From an uncultured Pedobacter sp. (GTDB lineage Bacteria > Bacteroidota > Bacteroidia > Sphingobacteriales > Sphingobacteriaceae), in NCBI RefSeq assembly GCF_946480185.1, contig NZ_CAMLIG010000004.1, forward strand, positions 167,650-231,649: a stretch of 64,000 nt of DNA, given 5' to 3'. This document shows, piece after piece, positions 34,128 to 43,341 of this stretch (position 1 is the stretch's first letter; each line of letters begins with the position of its first letter). Below the pieces are notes generated by a model. It worked only from the letters and a program-made list of their open reading frames with translations, ran no database searches and was not told where the DNA came from. Both the position numbers and the translations under genes were made by a program.

Positions 34128-34372
34128 AAGTCAATAGATTTACGGCTGAAATTCCTGTCTTTTTTCAGTTCTTCAACAAATTCATCAGCCGATTGGTCGA
34201 GTTCCCAAGAACCGAATAATTCTTCCCAAGAAGTATCCTTTTCCACTTTTTTAGATGTTTTCATCGATTCTGAAAGCCGGGAAATAAGTTCCAATTTATT
34301 ATTGGGGCTTAGGCTTTTCAGCAAAGTGTAGTAGCTGTCGATCAATGTTGTATTTATATCTACGGCTTTCAT
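34124..34372 (-). CDS. Antitoxin of the PIN-domain module
   Basis: This 82-residue protein lies just upstream of, and overlaps by 4 nt, the PIN toxin gene. It has an N-terminal half with a long helix (LIDSYYTLLKSLSPNNKLELISRL) and a C-terminal charged segment (SADEFVEELKKDRNF) typical of toxin-wrapping tails. It does not match a named antitoxin class (VapB, PhD) that I can recognise, so the call rests mainly on gene order and size. Confidence 0.8.
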   Translation of the reverse strand: MKAVDINTTLIDSYYTLLKSLSPNNKLELISRLSESMKTSKKVEKDTSWEELFGSWELDQSADEFVEELKKDRNFSRKSIDL

Positions 34373-34452
34373 TCTTCAGTCGTTTAACTTGACACAAAGG
34401 TAGCAAAAGAGTTTTTAATTCATTCCTATAAAATACTTTCAACTTTAACAAA

Positions 34453-35472
34453 CTAACTTTTAGTAAGCTCACCTCTAATTGAAGTACTTAAACGGCGCAA
34501 TAATCTATCTTTAGGATAATTACGTCCCAAAAGATACATTAATTTGGTAACCGCGGCTTCAAAAGTCATGTCGTAACCGTTAATTACGCCCATTTCCTTT
34601 AATGCGCTACTGGTTGCATAACGGCCCATTTCAACCGAGCCCACTTTGCACTGAGAGATGTCCAAAATTATTTTCCCTTTATCAATTGCACCTTTTAATT
34701 TATTTAAAAACCATTTTGCTGTAGTCGTATTGCCTGTCCCAAAGGTTTCCATAATAATGGCTTCGGCATCTGAATTTAAAACGCTGTCCACAATTTCTGG
34801 ACTAATGCCCGGATACAGTTTTAGCACTGCAACCTTATTGCTTACGTTGGTGTGCACCTTAAAAATTGAGTTTTCAAGCTTACCAATTACCGCATCGTTA
34901 TACTTAATATGTACGCCAGCTTCCACTAAAACCGGATAATTTGGAGATCTAAAAGCCTCAAACTTTGCAGAATTATATTTAAAAGTTCGGTTTGCCCGAT
35001 ACAATTTGTTTTCGAAATAAATACAGACTTCTGGTACACGGGCTCTACCGTCCAGTTTGGCCGATGCAATTTCAAGTGCCGTAATAAAATTCTCTTTCGC
35101 ATCTGTACGCACCTCAGAAATAGGGAGTTGCGAGCCGGTAAAAATCACCGGTTTACCCAAACCCTCCAGCATAAAACTTAGTGCAGAAGCTGTAAACGCC
35201 ATCGTATCAGAACCATGAAGAATTAAAAAACCATCGTGATCTTCATAATTATCGTTAATCAGCTTAGCTAAAAACGCCCAAATTTCCGGCGTCATATCCG
35301 AAGAATCAATAATTGGATCAAACGAATAAACGGTCAGCTCGTAATCCATTCTCCGCAACTCCGGAACGTTCTCTATAATTTGTTCAAAGGTAAACGGCTT
35401 TAACGCTCCAGATGAAGGATCTGTGATCATACCTATTGTACCGCCAGTATATATCACAAATATTTTAGTCAT
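34453..35472 (-). CDS. ansA: Asparaginase, type I
   Basis: The 339-residue enzyme hydrolyses asparagine to aspartate and ammonia. The catalytic threonines are in IYTGGTIGM (N-terminal) and LHGSDTMAFTASAL (about residue 90). No signal peptide is present, so it should be the cytoplasmic type I enzyme. The tatD-like gene is 42 bp upstream on the same strand and may share its transcript. Confidence 0.93.
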   Translation of the reverse strand: MTKIFVIYTGGTIGMITDPSSGALKPFTFEQIIENVPELRRMDYELTVYSFDPIIDSSDMTPEIWAFLAKLINDNYEDHDGFLILHGSDTMAFTASALSFMLEGLGKPVIFTGSQLPISEVRTDAKENFITALEIASAKLDGRARVPEVCIYFENKLYRANRTFKYNSAKFEAFRSPNYPVLVEAGVHIKYNDAVIGKLENSIFKVHTNVSNKVAVLKLYPGISPEIVDSVLNSDAEAIIMETFGTGNTTTAKWFLNKLKGAIDKGKIILDISQCKVGSVEMGRYATSSALKEMGVINGYDMTFEAAVTKLMYLLGRNYPKDRLLRRLSTSIRGELTKS

Positions 35473-35514
35473 TATTGCTGTATTTTGATGAAGCGCAAAT
35501 TAACGCTTTAAGAT

Positions 35515-36282
35515 TTAGATGCCAAAAACTTTGTGTGAATTAGCCGTGGTAATTTCTGCAACTTGTTGTAAGCTTGTTTGTTTTAAATCGGCCACTTTTT
35601 GCGCAATATGGATGAGATATGAACTTTCGTTAGGCTTTCCCCGGTGCGGACTTGGGGCTAAATAAGGCGCATCTGTTTCTAAAACCAAATCCTTCAAATC
35701 CAACTGTTCAACCACTTTATCTAAACCTGCGTTTTTATAGGTAACCACCCCTCCTATTCCCAAATAAAACCTTAAATCAATGGCTCGGTTTGCCTGCTGC
35801 AAATCTCCGGTAAAACAATGGAAGATCCCCCTCAGCCTATCGTCTTTTTGCTGATCCAAAATTTCAAAGACTTCGTCAAAAGCATCACGACAGTGAATTA
35901 CAATTGGTAAATTCATTAATTTCGCCTGTTCAATTTGCCTATTAAAAGCATCTTGTTGCTGTGTCAGAAAAGATTTGTCCCAATATAAATCAATGCCAAT
36001 CTCTCCAATTGCGTAAACTTTATTGGAGGCTATTGCATCGGCAATTAATGCCAGTTCCTGCTCATAATCTTCTTTAACATTGCAGGGGTGCAAACCCAAC
36101 ATCGGAAAACAGTTTTTGGGAAATTGTTCTGATAATCCCAAAACCATTGCAATAGATTTGCTATCCACATTGGGCAAAAACAGACGTGAAATTTGGTTTT
36201 CGAAACAGCGGTTTAACTGCTCTTTTTGCTTTTCCGGATCTGTTTCGTAGTAAATATGAGTATGGGTATCAGTAAGTATCAT
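35515..36282 (-). CDS. TatD-family metal-dependent hydrolase
   Basis: The 255-residue TIM-barrel protein has the metal ligands of TatD DNases: DTHTHIY (two His), AIGEIGIDLY (Glu), VIHCRDAFDEV (His), IFHCFTGD (His) and ETDAPYLAP (Asp). Members are Mg2+-dependent 3'-5' exonucleases acting on single-stranded DNA or RNA. A TACTTTTG box ends 6 nt before its ATG, so the mRNA is probably leaderless. Confidence 0.93.
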   Translation of the reverse strand: MILTDTHTHIYYETDPEKQKEQLNRCFENQISRLFLPNVDSKSIAMVLGLSEQFPKNCFPMLGLHPCNVKEDYEQELALIADAIASNKVYAIGEIGIDLYWDKSFLTQQQDAFNRQIEQAKLMNLPIVIHCRDAFDEVFEILDQQKDDRLRGIFHCFTGDLQQANRAIDLRFYLGIGGVVTYKNAGLDKVVEQLDLKDLVLETDAPYLAPSPHRGKPNESSYLIHIAQKVADLKQTSLQQVAEITTANSHKVFGI

Positions 36283-36288
36283 CTAAAA

Positions 36289-36296
36289 CAAAAGTA
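36289..36296 (-). promoter_or_regulatory. -7 box TACTTTTG of the tatD-asparaginase unit
   Basis: Exact TAnnTTTG match on the minus strand, 6 nt before the TatD-family ATG. Confidence 0.5.
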
Positions 36297-36379
36297 AGAT
36301 TTATAGATTTCTAAATCGTTGAATTTATGTAAACAGATTTGCTGGTATATTTATTGGGTTAAACCCGATAAAAAAAGAG

Positions 36380-36943
36380 ATGAACTATTTAAAACCTATC
36401 GGTATTGCAGCTTACCTATTAATTTTAGTTGCTTGTACCCAAAATCAAAAAAATCAGCAGAAACAAACTGATAGTTTGAAAGCCGGAAATGACAGCTTAA
36501 AAACTACCACAAAGCTTACAAAGGATACAACTGCGGTTGATACAATTGCAAAAAACAATATCCCTAAAGGTGAGGATAAAAAAGCGGGCAAACATCCGAT
36601 AACTTTACAATGGATCAGTTGGGACAAGCCTGGTTCTGCAGAAATTAAACCTTTAACAGGCGATTGGTACAGCATTAATGGTTCGCAAAGAACCAATGAT
36701 GGAGATTACTTAACCATTGATGGGAAAATTAGACGCATTAGCGAGAAAGAATTAGAATTTGAGGGTACTATTGTTACAAAAGTGAAATACAATAACAATG
36801 GCGAGGCTTGTGTAAAAAAAGGGAAACAAAAATTTTATGCTAAAGGAAATCGGAAATATTTCCGTTTGCAAAACATGAAAAACTGCGAAGGCGGAATGCT
36901 GGTTGATTATGTTGATATATATGCCGGAACAAGCTCTTTGTAG
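36380..36943 (+). CDS. Uncharacterised lipoprotein
   Basis: The 187-residue protein has a lipobox (LLILVAC, Cys19), a hydrophilic Lys/Thr-rich spacer (about 20-75) and a compact C-terminal part (about 75-185). The latter contains LQWISWDKPGSAEI, EGTIVTKVKY and an isolated pair of cysteines (EACVKKG, KNCEGGM) that could form a disulfide. I recognise no family. It is monocistronic and its stop abuts the convergent LysE-type gene. Confidence 0.75.
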   Translation: MNYLKPIGIAAYLLILVACTQNQKNQQKQTDSLKAGNDSLKTTTKLTKDTTAVDTIAKNNIPKGEDKKAGKHPITLQWISWDKPGSAEIKPLTGDWYSINGSQRTNDGDYLTIDGKIRRISEKELEFEGTIVTKVKYNNNGEACVKKGKQKFYAKGNRKYFRLQNMKNCEGGMLVDYVDIYAGTSSL

Positions 36944-37573
36944 CTAAATCAAACTGTGCCCTGTAACCAAGTTATAAATAAGCTTTAAAGCGAAAATTAT
37001 GATTAAAACGCCCGCAATTCGGTTTAAATTTTGAATAGATTTTTCTTTGATTTTATACCGCAATTTGTATGCAAAATAGGCTTTCAAAGTATCCATACCA
37101 AATAAGGTGATAAGTATTGCTCCAAAAAACGGAATAATTTGATGAGAAGTAAGTTCACCGTACACAGAATAAACACCGCTTGAAACGCTTACCCAGTACA
37201 ACAAAATAAAAGGGTTAAAAATACACATGAAAAACCCTTTAAAAAAGTAGCCCGCATGCTTTATTCGCGATGATTCCTCCACATAGGTAATTTCTACTTT
37301 TTTAATCAAATAATAAAGACCGATACTTAACAGAATAATACTTCCAACAATTCCAATTGGCATCCTATACTCACTTTCAAAACTCAGCAAAGATGTCCCA
37401 AAAAGAGTAATTGTCATGTAAATAAAATCGCTGATAACCACACCGCTTGCCAAGGCAAGACCAGCGTAAAAACCTTTTTCGATACTGGTTTTAATCAAAG
37501 CAAAAAATACAGGTCCTGTTAAAAATGATAGTACAATTCCTAAACCAATTCCCGAAATAATAAGCTCTAGCAT
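36944..37573 (-). CDS. LysE-family amino acid exporter
   Basis: The 209-residue inner-membrane protein has about six hydrophobic segments and the family start GIVLSFLTGPVFFALIKTSIE, followed by GVVISDFIYM (conserved Asp). LysE/RhtB proteins export amino acids such as lysine or threonine by proton exchange; the substrate is unknown here. Its stop codon directly adjoins the stop of the convergent lipoprotein gene, with no terminator hairpin visible between them. Confidence 0.88.
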   Translation of the reverse strand: MLELIISGIGLGIVLSFLTGPVFFALIKTSIEKGFYAGLALASGVVISDFIYMTITLFGTSLLSFESEYRMPIGIVGSIILLSIGLYYLIKKVEITYVEESSRIKHAGYFFKGFFMCIFNPFILLYWVSVSSGVYSVYGELTSHQIIPFFGAILITLFGMDTLKAYFAYKLRYKIKEKSIQNLNRIAGVLIIIFALKLIYNLVTGHSLI

Positions 37574-37739
37574 TAATCTTTTTTAAGGTTGCGTTGTATT
37601 GCGAATATGCAATTTTCAAAAGCAAAAACATATTTTAATTTAACTAAACGCACATATTTAACAATAAATTGCTTTAGCACAATGGATTCTTTTATCTTCG
37701 TCTCAATTTTAAAGTGCACAAATTCTTACCAAAAAACAA

Positions 37740-38204
37740 TTGAAATTAAGCTTCAATACCATTTTCATGAACTTGGCTACAGATTTAGCCTTTCGCTCGC
37801 ACTGCGTTAAAAGACAAGTTGGTGCGGTATTAACAAAAGATACCCGTATCATCTCTATAGGCTACAACGGTCCGCCACCGGGCACACACAATTGCGACGA
37901 AGAATGGCCAGAAGACGGTTGCCCAAGAGACTCGAAAAACAGTTGCTCTTTAGCTTTACATGCCGAAGAAAACGCCATCCTTTATGCGGTGAAAAACGGA
38001 ACCAAAATAAAAGGCGCTACTTTATACACTACGCTTTCGCCTTGTATTGCCTGTGCCAGGTTAATTTTATCATCAGGTATTAAGGAAGTGTTTTTTAAAG
38101 AATCTTATGCCTTATATAAAGGTTTGGCAAATGATGAAGGCGTTGATTTTTTAAATAAATTTGGAGTAAAGTGTTGCGTTCTTCCGCAAGAACAATCGGC
38201 TTAA
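37740..38204 (+). CDS. dCMP deaminase-family protein
   Basis: The 154-residue zinc deaminase has the catalytic site ALHAEENAIL and the zinc ligands in LSPCIACARL. An inserted loop (CDEEWPEDGCPRDSKNSCS) is typical of the ComEB/dCMP-deaminase group. It probably converts dCMP to dUMP for thymidylate synthesis. The TTG at 37740 is favoured because the family's N-terminal helix (SFNTIFMNLATDLA) would be lost if the ATG at 37767 were used. A TATCTTCG near-match to the -7 box lies at 37694-37701. Confidence 0.87.
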   Translation: MKLSFNTIFMNLATDLAFRSHCVKRQVGAVLTKDTRIISIGYNGPPPGTHNCDEEWPEDGCPRDSKNSCSLALHAEENAILYAVKNGTKIKGATLYTTLSPCIACARLILSSGIKEVFFKESYALYKGLANDEGVDFLNKFGVKCCVLPQEQSA

Positions 38205-38208
38205 TGCA

Positions 38209-39048
38209 ATGAGAAGTATTTTAACCCTTTTATTAACCGTTCAGGTTTGCTTTGGCTTCGCACAAAACCAGCGTTTAAAAAATCCGGATATTGATGAATG
38301 TTCCGGTTTGGTGGTAAGTTCAAAAAGTGACCATTTAATGTGGGTACATAACGATAGCGGAGATGTTTCGCGTTTCTTTTTGATAGATGACAAGGGAAAT
38401 ACCTTAGCAACTTATAACTACAACAAAGATGTAGTTGACTGTGAAGATATTGCCTTACAGTATTTACCTAACGGGAAATCGAGGATTTTTATAGGGGATA
38501 TTGGCGATAACCACGCTAAAAGAGACTATATAAGCGTTTATATTATGAATGAGCCAAATGTGAGTTTGGTGAGCAAAGCTGAAATAAAAATCAAAGACGT
38601 AAAACAACTAAAGTTTGCTTATCCGGACGGACCGAGAGATGCAGAATGCTTATTGGTTGACAATAGAGACCAAAAAATTTACATCGTTTCTAAAAGAGAA
38701 GATAGCGTTGGTGTGTACTCGACGCCTTTAAACAGCAAACCTGGCAAAATAATTACGCTAAAAAAAGAAACTACTTTATTTTTTGATGCTCCACGTGGCT
38801 CTAAATGGGTTACCGCTGGAGACATTTCTCGAAATGGAGACGAAGTGGTGATTAAAACTTATATTAATATTTATTATTGGGATAGACGTAAAAACGAAAC
38901 CATCCCACAATGTTTAAATAGACCATATATTGGTTTGCCTTATAAACCCGAAGTACAAGGCGAAGCAGTAGGCCTAACCCGTTCGGGAAGGTATTATTAC
39001 ACCATTCCCGAAGGGAAGTTTGCAGAAATAACTTTTACAAAAATTTAA
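38209..39048 (+). CDS. Secreted beta-propeller-like protein, unknown function
   Basis: The 279-residue protein starts with a signal peptide (RSILTLLLTVQVCFGFAQ). The mature part has repeated strand-turn units (SSKSDHLMWVHNDSGDV, FIGDIGDNHAKRDYISVY, GPRDAECLLVDNRDQKIYIVSK) that look like propeller blades with Asp-rich turns. It starts 4 nt after the dCMP deaminase stop, so it is co-transcribed with it, though no functional link is evident. The last 4 nt overlap the convergent small acidic gene. Confidence 0.75.
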   Translation: MRSILTLLLTVQVCFGFAQNQRLKNPDIDECSGLVVSSKSDHLMWVHNDSGDVSRFFLIDDKGNTLATYNYNKDVVDCEDIALQYLPNGKSRIFIGDIGDNHAKRDYISVYIMNEPNVSLVSKAEIKIKDVKQLKFAYPDGPRDAECLLVDNRDQKIYIVSKREDSVGVYSTPLNSKPGKIITLKKETTLFFDAPRGSKWVTAGDISRNGDEVVIKTYINIYYWDRRKNETIPQCLNRPYIGLPYKPEVQGEAVGLTRSGRYYYTIPEGKFAEITFTKI

Positions 39049-39248
39049 ACAGTCGGCTCATCATCTTCACTTTCTTCCGGCAAAATAAAATCATCTCCAA
39101 ACTCTTCATTAACATCATGCGCCCACTGTTCTTCATTGGTAGCATAATGCTCATGTGGGATTTCTCCATTCACTATTTCATCTGATTGGTTCGTCACTTT
39201 TTTAGGGTCAATCTCGTTGTTGCTTTTGGGTGTATTCTTGGTTTCCAT
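39045..39248 (-). CDS. Small acidic protein, unknown function
   Basis: A 67-residue, strongly acidic protein (QWAHDVNEEFGDDFILPEESEDDEP) with no membrane segment or cysteine. The tail overlaps the preceding convergent gene by 4 nt. The frame is clean and the composition is non-random, so I take it as real. It could be a flexible regulatory or binding peptide. Confidence 0.6.
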   Translation of the reverse strand: METKNTPKSNNEIDPKKVTNQSDEIVNGEIPHEHYATNEEQWAHDVNEEFGDDFILPEESEDDEPTV

Positions 39249-39649
39249 GATCTGTTTTTTGTATAAAGATAAACAAAAAGCTTACCAGCTTACCAAAAAA
39301 TTCCTTTTAAACAGGTGAAAAATAACTAACGTATTAAAGAAGCTTGTACAATAAAAATGAGACTGCTTTGTGCTATTTAGGCATTTAAGTGACCTATCGG
39401 AACACTTAAACGAGAAAAGAAGTTCAGATCATATCTCTATTTTCGAATAGGAGAAATCCTATAAGGATAAAGCTTTAACTCCCCAAGCAAATGTCCGAGA
39501 CCTTTACAAAAAAGTTTTAAAAGCACATGAAGAGAAACGGCTTTATACAAACAGGCAACATAAAAAAACACTATACGTCTTTTAACGAAAAGTGTAGCAT
39601 TTGTACCTTAACTTTTCGTATTATTAAAAAACTACTATAAATTTTTAAG
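39249..39649. other. Intergenic region with two inverted repeats
   Basis: The gap holds TTTAAGTG/CACTTAAA (39384-39391 and 39403-39410) and ACGAAAAGT/ACTTTTCGT (39585-39593 and 39611-39619). The second lies just upstream of the disrupted barrel gene, in the promoter position. No gene is visible. A 15-bp segment at 39359-39373 recurs at 40272-40286. Confidence 0.4.
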
Positions 39650-40234
39650 ATGTATGCCAATAAACTGCTTTTTAAAGAGAAACTTTCTGCTTTAAACTTT
39701 TTACTTCTATTTCTCTTCTGTGCATTTCTATTGAGTTCAAAAAGTTTTGCCCAATAAAAAGAAAGAAAAATAAATTACATTTTATCGCTACAAGGCAATA
39801 AAACATTTTACGATTATACTAAGAAAAAAAATCCAGGAGGCGCCGGCGTAGGTCTTCAGTTAGCTTTCATACCCAAACATGCTGTTCAACCTATTTTAGA
39901 GTTTAATTTGGATGCCATAGGAGGCAAAAAAGAGGAGTTTTTCTTTATTGACGGCAACAAATCGACACATCAAACAAAAAGCATAATTTCGAGTGTTTTT
40001 ATCGGTTCGTTAGTTAAAGTTAGCAACAGTTTCTCTTCATCTTTAACAATCGGATCAAGTTTTTTTTCTAATAAAGCACATTTTGGAATTCGACCATCTG
40101 TGATTTACTACCCTTCAAAAATAGAAAAATGGAATATTAAAATGATGTTTACGCATGTTCCTTTTAAAGACGATTTTACTGGCATTGACTTTGGCTATTT
40201 AAGTGTTTCAATTGGGATAAACTTATCTAAATAA
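39650..40234 (+). pseudogene. Outer-membrane beta-barrel protein with in-frame stop after the signal peptide
   Basis: From the ATG at 39650 the frame encodes a signal peptide (MYANKLLFKEKL, then a hydrophobic core ending KSFAQ). It meets TAA at 39755-39757 (codon 36), then continues open in the same frame to 40234. The downstream part has barrel-like strands (KINYILSLQGNKTFYDY, GVGLQLAFIPKHAVQPILEF, SSLTIGSSFFSNK, LSVSIGINLSK). A single change of CAA to TAA would explain it (FAQQKERKINYIL in the intact form). The 194-codon gene is otherwise undamaged, so loss is recent, or the base is an error, or the stop is read through. Confidence 0.75.
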
Positions 40235-40270
40235 AATCCATCTCCATTTCGGCATGGGTCAAACTAAAAA

Positions 40271-40300
40271 AGAGACTGCTTTGTGCAAAAACAGCCTCTA
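40271..40300 (-). terminator. Terminator of the T9SS cassette
   Basis: On the minus strand, GAGGCTG and CAGTCTC pair imperfectly and are followed by TTTTTT, about 20 nt after the PorE-like gene's stop. Confidence 0.6.
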
Positions 40301-40322
40301 TCGGGTTAATCTAATCTATATT

Positions 40323-42353
40323 CTATTGTTTTTGTGTTCCTGTAATTAATGGAAAAATTGGGTTTAAGCTATAACCCGGAACATAAGAAATTACCGGATT
40401 AACTTTTACTACCTTAAATTCTGTTCTACGGTTAAGCTGGTGCTGGGCGTTGCTACATTTAACGCCGTCTGCGCATTTGTTTAACAGTTGCGTTTCGCCA
40501 TAGCCGTTTGCGGTCAAGCGCTCTTTATCAGCTCCGCCTTTTAATAAATAGTTTTCTGCAGCAATCGCTCGCTTTTTAGAAAGTGCCATATTATAAGCCG
40601 CACTGCCTCTCGAATCTGTATGTGATCTTAGTTCAATATTTACATTTGGCGTGGTCTTCATAAATTCTATCACCTTTTTTAATTCCGGCTCCGCATCTTT
40701 ACGGATGTTGTATTTATTAAAATCGTAATAAATATTATTTAACCTTACCAAGTATGCATCTTCGCCCTTCTCAACTTCAAATTTTACGTTATAAACGGTA
40801 GATTCAGTTGCACCTTTGGTAGATATTTCTCCTTCCTGTCTGTTAAAGTATTTATCCAAATCTCCACGCACCAAATAATCTGTTTCCTTATCCAAATCAA
40901 ACCTGAATGCGCCATTCTCATCAGAAATTAAACTTTTCTCTGCTCCTGTGGCTTTATTTATTAATACTACTTTTACACCTTCAATAGGAGAACCATCCGC
41001 TTTTTGTACCACCTGCCCCTGTACTGCAAAAAACTTTTCTTTAGGACGCTCGTTAAACTGATAAATATCATCAGAACCTTTGCCACCAGACCGGTTTGAA
41101 GATAAAAATCCGGTTAAATTATCATCAAAATAATATATTCCAAAATCATCTTTTGAAGAATTAATGGGCGCTTTTAAATTCTCTGGTTCTGTCCAGTTAT
41201 CTTTTGAACCGCTTGCAGAAAATATATCCAAACCTCCAATAGTGATGTGCCCTCTAGAGGAAAAGAACAGTTTCCCGTCTTTTCTAACTGTTGGAAAAAC
41301 TTCATCGTACTTGGTATTGATAGCCGGACCGCAGTTTTTAGGCTTTGACCATCCCGAACCTAATTTTTCTGAATAAAAAATATCCAAACCACCCAAAGTT
41401 CCTGGCATATCAGAGGCAAAATAAAGTATATTTCCATCTGGACTTAAAGCCGGATGCTCAATTGAATATTCAAAGGGTTTATTGTACGGAAATGAAACTG
41501 CCTGTGACCAAACTCCATTTTGTTTAGTGCTGTAAAAAATGGCTTTCTTAAAAACAACATCTTTAGTTTTAGATGGCTTTTCATCTACCGTGGTTACGCC
41601 AGCTTTAGTGAAATATAAAGTATTACCATCCGCACTTAATGTTGCGGGACCCGAGTGGTAATTATCATTAATCTGTTCTGGCATTAAGGTCAACTTCAGG
41701 TTGCCATTAAAAACACTATCTACATTTTCTGCCTGATATAATTTTAGGTAAGGGTTACCTGTCCAACCGTAAATCTGAGGCGATTTTTTCTCATTCACCG
41801 GTTTTATAAATTCCCTATCCGAAACAAAAATAAAACCTTTACCATAAGGGATTGGAGAAAAATCTGAGTACTTGGTATTAAAACCGCTTTCATTGGTCAC
41901 CTCAATATCTGTATTCGGGTTTTCCAACCAAATCCTTGCCGCATCACAACCATTTGCCAGTTTAACAGCCTCATCACTTTGAGCTGGCACTCGCTCTGCA
42001 TAAGTTAAATAACTACGTTTAGCCTGTTCGTATTTACCGTTTTCTTTTAAGGCATCGGCATAGTAAATGTAGTTGATGGGGTTAAAGCCCGGAAAAGTAA
42101 GTACCGTTGCATAAGCTTTTTCTGCCTCGGCGGAATTATTGGTGAACCGATAACAATTGGCTAATTTTTCTGCAACTTCAAGCGTAGGATTCTTCTCCAT
42201 TACATGCTTGTAAATCTCCATTGCATACTTATAATCGTATTTTTCGTAGTATTTGTTTGCTTTGCCCAAATCATCAGAAAATAAGGCAAAAGGAACTAAA
42301 TAAATAATGGCCCCGGCGCAAAATAGAATTAATAGTAACTTTTTAATTTTCAT
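40323..42353 (-). CDS. PorE-like OmpA-family protein (TPR, PD40 propeller, CRD, OmpA domains)
   Basis: From the ATG at 42351-42353 the protein has 676 residues; upstream in-frame starts overlap the porP gene and lack signal character. Domains in order: a membrane or signal segment (KIKKLLLILFCAGAIIYLVPFALF), TPR-like repeats (KYYEKYDYKYAMEIYKHVME; KENGKYEQAKRSYLTYAER), and a WD40/PD40 propeller (LSPDGNILYFASDMPGTLGG; FPTVRKDGKLFFSSRGH). A carboxypeptidase-regulatory-like domain (GQVVQKADGSPIEGVKVVLI) and a C-terminal OmpA domain (ELRSHTDSRG) follow. This is the PorE architecture, which tethers the T9SS ring to peptidoglycan. Last gene of the cassette. Confidence 0.88.
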   Translation of the reverse strand: MKIKKLLLILFCAGAIIYLVPFALFSDDLGKANKYYEKYDYKYAMEIYKHVMEKNPTLEVAEKLANCYRFTNNSAEAEKAYATVLTFPGFNPINYIYYADALKENGKYEQAKRSYLTYAERVPAQSDEAVKLANGCDAARIWLENPNTDIEVTNESGFNTKYSDFSPIPYGKGFIFVSDREFIKPVNEKKSPQIYGWTGNPYLKLYQAENVDSVFNGNLKLTLMPEQINDNYHSGPATLSADGNTLYFTKAGVTTVDEKPSKTKDVVFKKAIFYSTKQNGVWSQAVSFPYNKPFEYSIEHPALSPDGNILYFASDMPGTLGGLDIFYSEKLGSGWSKPKNCGPAINTKYDEVFPTVRKDGKLFFSSRGHITIGGLDIFSASGSKDNWTEPENLKAPINSSKDDFGIYYFDDNLTGFLSSNRSGGKGSDDIYQFNERPKEKFFAVQGQVVQKADGSPIEGVKVVLINKATGAEKSLISDENGAFRFDLDKETDYLVRGDLDKYFNRQEGEISTKGATESTVYNVKFEVEKGEDAYLVRLNNIYYDFNKYNIRKDAEPELKKVIEFMKTTPNVNIELRSHTDSRGSAAYNMALSKKRAIAAENYLLKGGADKERLTANGYGETQLLNKCADGVKCSNAQHQLNRRTEFKVVKVNPVISYVPGYSLNPIFPLITGTQKQ

Positions 42354-42357
42354 GGCC

Positions 42358-43341
42358 TTAAAAATATCGTGGTGAAAGTATGCTGTACTCTTTTCTCCTG
42401 CCAAAGGTGTAGCCAACAGAAATCTCATGCGAGCCATTATCAAAACCTTGTAAGGCAGATACCGAATAATCATAAGCATAACCTATTCTTAAACCTTTAC
42501 CTGCATAAATCTCTAATAACCCAACTATCGCATCGCTTGCTTTTATAGCGCCAACCGTACTGTTCTTTTTCCATAAATTCAGTGATGTTCTGTATGAAGC
42601 ACCGATCCACACTTTTTCTCCCAATAAGAAGAAATTATTGATATCTAAATTAGTGGGACCTTTGGTGTCTTCCTTCACTAAGAACGAAGGTTTAAATTTT
42701 AAAAAATCATTGATATCCACTAAATAGCCTGCGGTTAAAAAGAACGTTTGTCCCTGTTTAATCACTAAACTTTTAGCCACAGTACTATAATTAATGGCTT
42801 TTGAAAACAAGTTTGTGGCAGAAAACCCGGCGTAAAATTTGTTTGTACTAAAATGTACTCCTGCCCTAGCATCAGGTGCGATGAAAGATAACTTACCACC
42901 GTTAAAATTGGGATCTGACGGGTCATCAAAATGAGCATCGCTGTTATTTAAGGTAAACTGCCCAAGTCCTAATCCTAAACCGAAAGCTAAAGTACCTTCT
43001 TCGCTGGTTTTTATTTTGTAGGCATAATTTAAATAGGCGTTAGTTTGCCCTTGGATGCCTATTTTATCATTAACAACAGTTAAAGCCAAGCCTACTTTAT
43101 CATTGGCAAAACTGCCATCCAAAACCAACGATTGCGTTTTAGGTGCACCTGTTACGCCAACCCACTGGCTACGGTGCAAAGCACTTAAATTCAACTCGCC
43201 TTTATAACCTGCGTAGGCCGGATTAATTACCAAAGTATTGAACATGTACTGGCTATACTGTGCATCTTGTTGGGCAACAGCATAAAAAGTACTTGCCAAT
43301 AAAGCAAAGCATATCAGTGCACTTTTCTTTAGCTTAATCAT
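42358..43341 (-). CDS. porP: Type IX secretion system membrane protein PorP/SprF
   Basis: The 327-residue protein has a signal peptide (ALICFALLASTFYAVAQ) and the family hallmark QDAQYSQYMFNTLVINPAYAGY right after it. The rest is a beta-barrel (FGLGLGLGQFTLNN, ISVGYTFGRRKEY) ending in an aromatic residue. SprF is needed for secretion of type-B CTD proteins, and the gene just upstream encodes one; they overlap by 8 nt (43334-43341). The two are therefore likely a matched pair. Expressed with the PorE-like gene 4 nt downstream. Confidence 0.94.
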   Translation of the reverse strand: MIKLKKSALICFALLASTFYAVAQQDAQYSQYMFNTLVINPAYAGYKGELNLSALHRSQWVGVTGAPKTQSLVLDGSFANDKVGLALTVVNDKIGIQGQTNAYLNYAYKIKTSEEGTLAFGLGLGLGQFTLNNSDAHFDDPSDPNFNGGKLSFIAPDARAGVHFSTNKFYAGFSATNLFSKAINYSTVAKSLVIKQGQTFFLTAGYLVDINDFLKFKPSFLVKEDTKGPTNLDINNFFLLGEKVWIGASYRTSLNLWKKNSTVGAIKASDAIVGLLEIYAGKGLRIGYAYDYSVSALQGFDNGSHEISVGYTFGRRKEYSILSPRYF

